Shown one piece after another: positions 17,219-22,186 of a stretch of DNA of 22,186 bases. The notes beneath the pieces are model-generated. The model had not been told where the DNA came from, made no database searches, and worked only from the letters and a program-made list of their open reading frames with translations. How positions within the stretch are numbered: the stretch's first letter is position 1; the number at the start of each line of letters is the position of its first letter. A program made the position numbers and the translations under genes. The DNA lies in the NCBI GenBank assembly GCA_964428885.1, contig CAYRZP010000021.1, forward strand, positions 1 to 22,186. The letters are read 5' to 3'. This DNA comes from JAQVQN01 sp964428885. Its GTDB lineage: Bacteria; Verrucomicrobiota; Kiritimatiellia; RFP12; UBA1067.

Positions 17219-19210
17219 ATGCGAGGCATTTCAAAAATTAAGCTGACCGTACGCATACCGGTCTTGGCTGTGCTGTCTGCTGCGCCACTGCTGTGCCGGG
17301 CGCGCGGGGAACGGATCGTGTGGCTGGATGAGCTTGACATCACGCACATGACCTGCGCGTGCGAACAGCCGCAGACCAACCGCACCGTCAACGGCAACGC
17401 TTTCCAGATCGCCCGCAAGCGCTATGCCCGCGGCGTCGGCACCCATGCCGAAAGCTGGTACGCGCTCGACACGCATGGGCAGGCAATCTCATTCCATGCC
17501 ACAGTCGGACTGGACGACGAGGAGCTGAACCGCGGCAAAGGCTCGGTGATTTTCCGCGTTTATGCCGACAACCGGCTCGTCGCCGACTCCGGCGTGATGC
17601 GCCCGCGTCAGCCTGCCGCCCCTCTCAAGGCTGACCTGTCCGGCGCGCGGCGCGTCGTCCTGCACGTCTCTGATGCCGGCGACAGCATGGAGCACGACCA
17701 CGCGGACTGGTGCGACGCCTTCTTCACTGTCCGCGCCGGCGCGGCGCCGCAGCCGCTGCCCGGCCCGCTCAGCGAGCAGACCGGGATACTGACCCCCCGG
17801 ACACCGCCCGCGCCGCGCATCAACGCGCCGCGCGTCTGCGGGGCGCGCCCCGGCAGCCCGCTCCTTTTCACCGTGCCGGCGACCGGCGCGCCGCCCCTGA
17901 CCTATTTCGCCAAGAATCTGCCGGAAGGTCTCGCTCTCGACCGCGAGACCGGCATCATCAGCGGGCGCGTGAACACGCGCGGAACATACCGCCCGACCCT
18001 GACAGTCAAAAACGCATACGGCGAAACCAGCGGCGAATTGCGGCTGGAGATCGGCGACCGCCTCGCGCTGACCCCGCCGATGGGCTGGAACTCATGGAAC
18101 CGCTTCGCGGACAAAGTCACTGACGCGGATATCCGCCGCGCCGCCGAGCGCATGGCGGAAAGCGGCCTCATCCGCCACGGCTGGAGTTACATCAATATCG
18201 ACGACTACTGGCAGACCTCGCCCGGCGAGAAGAATGACCAGACCCTGATGGGGCCCGCACGCGACGCCGCCGGACGCGTCTTGCCCAACCGGCGCTTCCC
18301 GGACATGCGCGCCCTGTGCGATCATGTCCACGCCCTGGGACTCAAGATCGGCCTTTACTCATCGCCCGGCCCGCTCACCTGCGGCGGCTGCGGCGGCAGT
18401 TGGGAACATGAGCGGCAGGATGCCCAGACATACGCCGAATGGGGCTTCGACTACCTGAAATACGACTGGTGCAGCTATGTGCGGATGGCCGGCGGCGACC
18501 GACTGAAACACATGATGCGGCCTTACCTCGTCATGTCCGACGCGCTCCGCGCACAGCCGCGCGACATCCTCCTCAGCATCTGCCAATACGGCATGGCGCA
18601 TGTATCGGCCTGGGGACGGCAGGCGGGCGGCCACTGCTGGCGCACGACCCCTGACATCGTCGACACCTGGGAAAGCATGATCCAGATCGCCGACGCTCAG
18701 GACGGGTTGGAACCGTTCGCCGGCCCCGGCGGTTGGAACGATCCCGACATGCTGGTCGTCGGCACTGTCGGCTGGGGCGAGCCGCACCCGACACGCCTCA
18801 CGCCCAACCAGCAATACACCCACTTTTCGCTCTGGTGCCTGCTCAACGCGCCACTGCTGCTCGGCTGCGACCTCTCCCGGCTCGACGCCTTCACGCTCGG
18901 CCTGCTCGCCAATGACGAGGTCATCGCGGTCAACCAAGACCCGCTCGGACGCCAGGCCGCCCGCGTCCTGCGCGACGACGCGGTCGAAGTCTGGGCCAAA
19001 CCCATGGAGGACGGCTCCATCGTGGCGGGCCTCTTCAACCGCAGCATGCTGACCGCCGACCTGACACTCGATTTTAAAACCGTGGGCCTGACCGGGCCGC
19101 AACGCGTCCGCGACCTCTGGCGCCAGCAAGACCTGGGCGTGCTTGCTGACAAATTCACGGCCGCAGTCCATGGCCATGACGTCCGCCTGCTCCGATTCTC
19201 GCGCCCATAA
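17219..19210 (+). CDS. Exported GH27 alpha-galactosidase with NPCBM and Ig-like domains
   Basis: 663 aa. Signal peptide at residues 1-30. NPCBM galactose-binding domain at about 31-173 (NGNAFQIARKRYARGVGTHA; FFTVRAG). Ig-like 'putative Ig' domain at about 200-278 (LTYFAKNLPEGLALDRETGI, then TLTVKNAYGE). The GH27 catalytic barrel starts at LTPPMGWNSWNRF (284-296). It has IDDYW with Asp328/Asp329, the nucleophile Asp416 in YLKYDWC, the acid/base Asp479 in CWRTTPDIVD (four residues after Arg475, as in the human enzyme), and the substrate-binding Asp510 in GGWNDPDM. All catalytic residues are present, so it should release terminal alpha-galactose outside the cytoplasm. GAGAGG lies 8 nt before the ATG. 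Divergent from the oxidase gene across a palindrome-rich spacer. Alpha-N-acetylgalactosaminidase is the main alternative. Confidence 0.95.
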   Translation: MRGISKIKLTVRIPVLAVLSAAPLLCRARGERIVWLDELDITHMTCACEQPQTNRTVNGNAFQIARKRYARGVGTHAESWYALDTHGQAISFHATVGLDDEELNRGKGSVIFRVYADNRLVADSGVMRPRQPAAPLKADLSGARRVVLHVSDAGDSMEHDHADWCDAFFTVRAGAAPQPLPGPLSEQTGILTPRTPPAPRINAPRVCGARPGSPLLFTVPATGAPPLTYFAKNLPEGLALDRETGIISGRVNTRGTYRPTLTVKNAYGETSGELRLEIGDRLALTPPMGWNSWNRFADKVTDADIRRAAERMAESGLIRHGWSYINIDDYWQTSPGEKNDQTLMGPARDAAGRVLPNRRFPDMRALCDHVHALGLKIGLYSSPGPLTCGGCGGSWEHERQDAQTYAEWGFDYLKYDWCSYVRMAGGDRLKHMMRPYLVMSDALRAQPRDILLSICQYGMAHVSAWGRQAGGHCWRTTPDIVDTWESMIQIADAQDGLEPFAGPGGWNDPDMLVVGTVGWGEPHPTRLTPNQQYTHFSLWCLLNAPLLLGCDLSRLDAFTLGLLANDEVIAVNQDPLGRQAARVLRDDAVEVWAKPMEDGSIVAGLFNRSMLTADLTLDFKTVGLTGPQRVRDLWRQQDLGVLADKFTAAVHGHDVRLLRFSRP

Positions 19211-19254
19211 CTTGGCCGTTTTTGTTACACTGACGTGGTGCCTGACTCCGGCCG

Positions 19255-19297
19255 GGCGGTTTCCCAGAAACCGCCGCGGACGCGACGAAGCGCGTCC
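19255..19297. repeat. Two adjacent perfect hairpins downstream of the GH27 gene
   Basis: GGCGGTTTC/GAAACCGCC (19255-19275, 9-bp stem, 3-nt loop) and GGACGCG/CGCGTCC (19278-19297, 7-bp stem, 6-nt loop) lie 45 bp after the GH27 stop. No T-run follows, so factor-independent termination is doubtful. The tandem GC-rich pair looks like a REP-type dispersed palindromic element. Downstream, 19307-19332 (CATCCGTGTTTATCCATTCG and onward) resembles a dispersed intergenic repeat seen in many bacteria, but this needs a genome search. Confidence 0.55.
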
Positions 19298-19385
19298 CTC
19301 CATGCCCTCATCCGTGTTTATCCATTCGTGGTTCTTTCCCCGGTCCCCGCCGGTTTAACGTTCAACCAACTTTTATCTCTTCTCT

Positions 19386-19420
19386 ATTCACTATTCCCTT
19401 TTCACTATTCCCTATTCACT
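19386..19420. repeat. Heptanucleotide tandem repeat
   Basis: Five 7-base units in a row: ATTCACT, ATTCCCT, TTTCACT, ATTCCCT, ATTCACT, with degenerate units continuing to about 19434. It sits in the non-coding spacer between the alpha-galactosidase and galE. On the other strand the units read AGTGAAT/AGGGAAT. The pattern is like the short heptamer repeats known from cyanobacteria and other bacteria. The spacing is too short for CRISPR. Confidence 0.8.
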
Positions 19421-19447
19421 ACTCTCCCTCTTCCCTTAAAACACCGT

Positions 19448-19475
19448 TTGTTTTCTGCGCTTTTTACGATAGACT
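19448..19475 (+). promoter_or_regulatory. Weak promoter candidate for galE
   Basis: TTGTTT (19448-19453), a 16-base spacer, then TAGACT (19470-19475), 26 bp before the GTG start. It is the only pair in the spacer with usable spacing and is a weak match; the adjacent tandem repeat could affect it. Confidence 0.3.
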
Positions 19476-19501
19476 AATCTCCATTACCGAAAGGAGTCAT
19501 A

Positions 19502-20521
19502 GTGAAGATTCTCGTAACCGGCGGCGCAGGGTTCATAGGCAGCCACACATGCGTCGAACTCTTGAACGCGGGCCATGACGTCGTTGTGGCGGACAATTTA
19601 AGCAACAGTAGCGAGGAGAGCCTGAGGCGCGTCGGGAAAATAACCGACCGCCAGGTGCCGTTCCATAAGGTGGACATACGCGACAGCACCGCGCTCGACG
19701 GCATTTTCAAAAAATCCGGACCGTTCGACGCCGTGATACACTTCGCGGCGCTCAAATCCGTCGGCGAATCGGCGCAGATCCCCGTGCAGTATTACGACAA
19801 CAACATCGCCGGCACCATCACGCTGTGCAAATCCATGTCCGCGGCCGGCTGCAAAAATATGGTCTTCAGCTCTTCCGCCACCGTCTACGGCGACCCCGCA
19901 TCCGTGCCGATCCGCGAGGACTTCCCGACACGCGGCGCAACCAACCCTTACGGCTGGACAAAACTGATGATGGAGCAGATCTTCCGCGACGTGCAAAAAG
20001 CCGACCCGGCATGGAACGTCATCATGCTGCGCTATTTCAACCCCATCGGCGCCCACAGCAGCGGGCTGATCGGCGAGGATCCGGCTGGCATTCCCAACAA
20101 CCTTTTGCCATACGTGGCGCAGGTGGCGGCAGGACGCCTGAAATGCCTGAACGTCTTCGGCAACGATTATCCGACACATGACGGCACCGGCGTGCGCGAC
20201 TACATCCACGTCGTAGACCTGGCCTTGGGACATCTCAAAGCCATCGATAAACTGGCGGCGGCGCCCGGACTCGCGGTCTATAACCTCGGCACCGGCAAAG
20301 GCTACAGCGTGCTGGACGTGATCAAAGCTTTCGAGGCGGCCTCGGGACGCAAGATACCATACGCCATCAGCCCCAGACGGCCCGGCGATGTCGCGGAATG
20401 CTGGGCCGACCCTTCCAAAGCCGCAAGCGAACTCGGGTGGCATGCCTTGCGCGGCCTTGACCAAATGTGCGTGGACGCCTGGCGCTGGCAATCGCAAAAC
20501 CCCTGCGGTTTCAATAGTTAG
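19502..20521 (+). CDS. galE: UDP-glucose 4-epimerase
   Basis: 339 aa, full length for GalE. The Rossmann motif GGAGFIGSH is at residues 7-15, the NAD-binding loop DNLSNSS follows, SSSATVYG (123-130) carries the catalytic Ser/Thr region, and the Tyr150-x3-Lys154 couple is in NPYGWTK. FNPIGAH, YIHVVDLALGH and the C-terminal RRPGDVAECWADPSKA match GalE-type enzymes. It interconverts UDP-galactose and UDP-glucose in the cytoplasm, for galactose catabolism or for supplying UDP-Gal to surface polysaccharides. The start is GTG 19502, supported by AAGGAG 5 nt upstream. It is followed 12 bp later by the uracil-DNA glycosylase gene, so both are probably co-transcribed. GalE-like UDP-GlcNAc 4-epimerase activity cannot be excluded from sequence alone. 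Confidence 0.95.
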   Translation: MKILVTGGAGFIGSHTCVELLNAGHDVVVADNLSNSSEESLRRVGKITDRQVPFHKVDIRDSTALDGIFKKSGPFDAVIHFAALKSVGESAQIPVQYYDNNIAGTITLCKSMSAAGCKNMVFSSSATVYGDPASVPIREDFPTRGATNPYGWTKLMMEQIFRDVQKADPAWNVIMLRYFNPIGAHSSGLIGEDPAGIPNNLLPYVAQVAAGRLKCLNVFGNDYPTHDGTGVRDYIHVVDLALGHLKAIDKLAAAPGLAVYNLGTGKGYSVLDVIKAFEAASGRKIPYAISPRRPGDVAECWADPSKAASELGWHALRGLDQMCVDAWRWQSQNPCGFNS

Positions 20522-20533
20522 AGTACCCGTACG

Positions 20534-21394
20534 ATGATCGGCTACACCGGCATAATTGATGATCTGATCGACCACGTGAACTTGCTCCAGGAACTGGGCG
20601 CGCGCTCAGTGGAACTGGACCCGTCTGTGCTGCCTCTATCTGCGCCGGACAGTCCCCGCGCGCCATCGCGCGACACGCGGCCAGCGACAGTTGAAAAAAC
20701 AAGACTCGCCCCTCCGGCCGGCAGCCGTATACCAGCCGCCGCGACACCAAAAGCCCGCGGCAAAGCCAAGCCCGCGCTTTCGTGCGCCGAGGCCGTCTCC
20801 GACATCTGCGCCCGTGTCGCGGAATGCACGGCTTGCCCGCTGCACCAGAGCCGGACACGCACCGTGCCGGGCAAGGGGAACATCAACGCGCCGGACATCA
20901 TGTTCATCGGCGAGGCGCCAGGCGCGGATGAGGACGCGCAGGGCGAGCCGTTTGTAGGCGCCGCCGGCCAGTTCCTGACCAAGATGATCATCGCGATGGG
21001 CTACCGCCGTGAAGATGTCTTCATCGCCAACATCTGCAAATGCCGACCGCCCAACAACCGCACGCCACACACCGAGGAAATGCAGAAATGCCTGCCTTTT
21101 CTTCAGGAGCAGATCCGCGCCGTCCGCCCCAAAGTGCTTTTCCTGCTGGGCAACACCGCCATCAAGGGAGTGCTCGGCGGTTCGGGCATGCGCGGGCAAT
21201 GGGACAGATTCAACAACATTCCGGTCATGTCCACATACCACCCCTCATATATCATCAGGTTCGAGCGCGGCAATGACGACTCCGGCATGAAACGGGCAAA
21301 AACAGAGGTCTGGCGAGCGTGCAGGCTAGTTCTCGCCCAACTCGGCAAGCCCGTGCCCGCCGTCACGTCCAGACCTGCCGCCGAAAAGCGCTAA
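20534..21394 (+). CDS. Family 4 uracil-DNA glycosylase with N-terminal extension
   Basis: 286 aa. The catalytic domain starts near residue 90: [4Fe-4S] cysteines C98 and C101 (ECTACPL), C170 (CKCRPPNNRTP) and C186 (EMQKCLPFL), with 15 residues between the last two. Motif A is GEAPGADED (126-134) and motif B is YHPSY (235-239). This is the pattern of Fe-S UDGs that remove uracil from DNA at the start of base-excision repair. The first ~85 residues form an extension, with a short helical N-terminus (IIDDLIDHVNLLQELG) and a Pro/Ala/Arg-rich linker; such extensions are common in PVC and other bacterial family-4 UDGs. The ATG has no good Shine-Dalgarno, so it may depend on galE translation 12 bp upstream. 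No functional link to galE is evident. Confidence 0.94.
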   Translation: MIGYTGIIDDLIDHVNLLQELGARSVELDPSVLPLSAPDSPRAPSRDTRPATVEKTRLAPPAGSRIPAAATPKARGKAKPALSCAEAVSDICARVAECTACPLHQSRTRTVPGKGNINAPDIMFIGEAPGADEDAQGEPFVGAAGQFLTKMIIAMGYRREDVFIANICKCRPPNNRTPHTEEMQKCLPFLQEQIRAVRPKVLFLLGNTAIKGVLGGSGMRGQWDRFNNIPVMSTYHPSYIIRFERGNDDSGMKRAKTEVWRACRLVLAQLGKPVPAVTSRPAAEKR

Positions 21395-21424
21395 CCGGCT
21401 CTCGTTCAGCGGAAGCACAGCACA

Positions 21425-21460
21425 CATATCCATCGAACGGATATGCGGCCAGCGATGGAT
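21425..21460. other. Mutually exclusive inverted repeats after the glycosylase gene
   Basis: CATATCC/GGATATG (21425-21431 with 21439-21445) and ATCCATCG/CGATGGAT (21428-21435 with 21453-21460) share bases, so only one stem can form at a time. They start 30 bp past the stop and lack a T-run. A terminator or an attenuator-like structure is possible; coincidence is also possible. Confidence 0.35.
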
Positions 21461-21526
21461 CCCGTCGCAAAAGGGAGTCAGCCGACACGCGAGATCACGC
21501 AGCCACGCATCGTCCGAGACATCCGG

Positions 21527-21862
21527 CTAACCCTCAGCCGACAACGTGCGGCGCAGAAAACAGATACGCGCCTGTAGCGCCCGCGCTTGCGGAGACCAAG
21601 GAAGTTGCGCGATCCGGGCAGTATGTCCGGTGTACGGTGACGTGCGGCACGAGATGCGTCCGCCCGACGGGCAGCCCGGCGACCTCCCGCTCCCGCTCGC
21701 AGTAGACGGCGCCCCGTCCTGTCCGCAAGCGGGGCACCGGAATCCGGAGCGGATCGGGCTGACGCTGGCGTCCCGCCCGCCGTCCTGCCTTTCCAAATAG
21801 GCCGATTTCCCTGCTTGAAACCCGTGGATGCCATGTGTAACAATTAGATCAACGGATTGCAT
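21527..21862 (-). pseudogene. Degenerate gene with zinc-ribbon-like N-terminus, possibly an ISL3-type transposase remnant
   Basis: The ATG at 21862 has a strong Shine-Dalgarno (AAAGGAGA, about 5 nt upstream) and a promoter 30 bp further up. The first ~50 residues (MQSVDLIVTHGIHGFQAGKS, then SGFRCPACGQDG) read like a protein N-terminus with a CxxC. Around 21725 the sensible frame appears to change by one base at a GGGG run. The neighbouring frame continues VYCEREREVAGLPVGRTHLV and HVTVHRTYCPD, with a second Cys. The combined CxxC...LPVG...V.R..CP layout resembles the N-terminal zinc ribbon of ISL3-family transposases, but the other half of the second Cys pair and the DDE domain are absent; only ~130 bases remain before the glycosylase gene. 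The family match is tentative; the disrupted frame could also be a sequencing error. Confidence 0.35.
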
Positions 21863-21891
21863 TCAACTCTCCTTTCGTCGTTAAAAGTCGA

Positions 21892-21920
21892 GTTTTATGT
21901 GTCTCAGGCCTGAAAATCAA
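21892..21920 (-). promoter_or_regulatory. Sigma70-type promoter for the degenerate minus-strand gene
   Basis: On the minus strand TTGATT (21920-21915), a 17-base spacer, TAAAAC (21897-21892), 29 bp before the ATG at 21862. The spacing matches the other promoters here, which argues that a working gene once started at 21862. Confidence 0.5.
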
Positions 21921-22186
21921 GCGTCCAGTTCACTTCCGGACACCTGGTTTTCAGGCGGTTTATCCGCGTGTCGCCGAAGCGCCAACTTTATGATCCGGTC
22001 ACAGGGAAATGGTCAGCTTCAGGCGCGATGTATAATGCAAGATACGAACATACGGCATCGTTGTTGTCCGACGGAAGAATTCTGGGAACGAGGAAGGTGT
22101 CCGTCTCGAAACCTCACCCGGCATCAGCCACACCATCCCGATGAAGGACGTGAAGAAACACGGCCCCCTGCGCGAAGAGGAGTGAC
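21921..22186. other. Right-end region without a recognisable gene
   Basis: I see no supported coding region. An open frame without a start codon runs from about 22036 to the TGA at 22183-22185 (ending KHGPLREEE); it could be the tail of a broken gene or chance. The final bases (GAAGAGGAGTGAC) resemble a Shine-Dalgarno for a gene starting just beyond the window, but that cannot be checked here. Confidence 0.4.

Noticed and set aside
18359..19303. 314-codon minus-strand open frame opposite the alpha-galactosidase
   Set aside because: Entire length mirrors the GH27 catalytic domain, and composition is low in hydrophobic patterning; no ribosome-binding site.
19386..19434. Heptamer array considered as a CRISPR
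   Set aside because: Units are 7 bases with no spacers, and no cas genes are present.
19598..20575. 325-codon minus-strand open frame opposite galE
   Set aside because: Shadow of galE, with His/Val/Ala-rich composition and no recognised motif.
22036..22185. Open frame at the right end finishing KHGPLREEE
   Set aside because: A stop precedes it and there is no start codon upstream of residue ~37; only about 12 codons follow the first ATG. No family recognised.

Overview
The window is GC-rich DNA (roughly 60% GC by eye), apparently from a metagenome-assembled genome of a Gram-negative bacterium. My best guess is the PVC superphylum (Kiritimatiellota/Lentisphaerota-like). The grounds are a DUF4838 protein beside exported glycoside hydrolases, a MoxR/DUF4175-type envelope cluster with a PA14-like partner, and hairpin-rich intergenic repeats. 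This assignment is inference; no rRNA or other phylogenetic marker is present apart from rpmH/rnpA/yidC. A 100-base run of N at 7139-7238 marks a scaffold join, and its flanks (55-base exact repeats) suggest the two contigs really overlap.

Layout. (1) 1-2927: a divergent glycan-degradation pair. The 5' end of an exported GH2 enzyme runs left off the window and a DUF4838 glycosidase-like protein runs right, each with its own good sigma70-type promoter in the shared 261-bp spacer. (2) 13206 down to 2936, minus strand: a probable ~10-kb envelope operon from a strong promoter at 13259-13287. Its order is a 1193-aa DUF4175-like membrane protein, a 766-aa exported PA14-like/TPR-like protein, a 303-aa exported protein of unknown function, an FHA-MoxR AAA+ ATPase, an HD-domain hydrolase and a diacylglycerol-kinase-like lipid kinase. 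It resembles Bat/MoxR clusters but has no DUF58 or VWA gene in the window. (3) 16140 down to 13471, minus strand: the core cluster rpmH-rnpA-yidD-yidC, from a TTGACC-17-TAATCT promoter; rpmH and rnpA overlap by one base (TAATG). No dnaA or mnmE is adjacent. (4) 16301-16987, minus strand: an alternative-oxidase (AOX/PTOX-type) diiron protein with all six metal ligands, unexpected in this gene company. (5) 17219-19210: an exported NPCBM + Ig-like + GH27 alpha-galactosidase, divergent from the oxidase; two abutting palindromes lie between them. (6) 19211-19501: a non-coding mosaic of two perfect hairpins, a short dispersed-repeat-like stretch and a heptanucleotide tandem repeat. (7) 19502-21394: galE and a family-4 [4Fe-4S] uracil-DNA glycosylase, 12 bp apart. 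(8) 21395-22186: no intact gene; a minus-strand gene start (promoter, Shine-Dalgarno, ATG) leads into a frame-disrupted, zinc-ribbon-like coding remnant.

How the genes fit together. The GH2, DUF4838 and GH27 proteins would process plant or host glycans in the periplasm or outside the cell, and GalE would interconvert the UDP-galactose and UDP-glucose pools; a galactose-use link is inferred, since no galK/galT is in view. YidC/YidD and the 10-kb cluster all serve the envelope. The most noteworthy items are the diiron oxidase, its palindromic intergenic region shared with the alpha-galactosidase, and the unusual composition of the MoxR cluster. I did not find a clearly new defence or mobile system.
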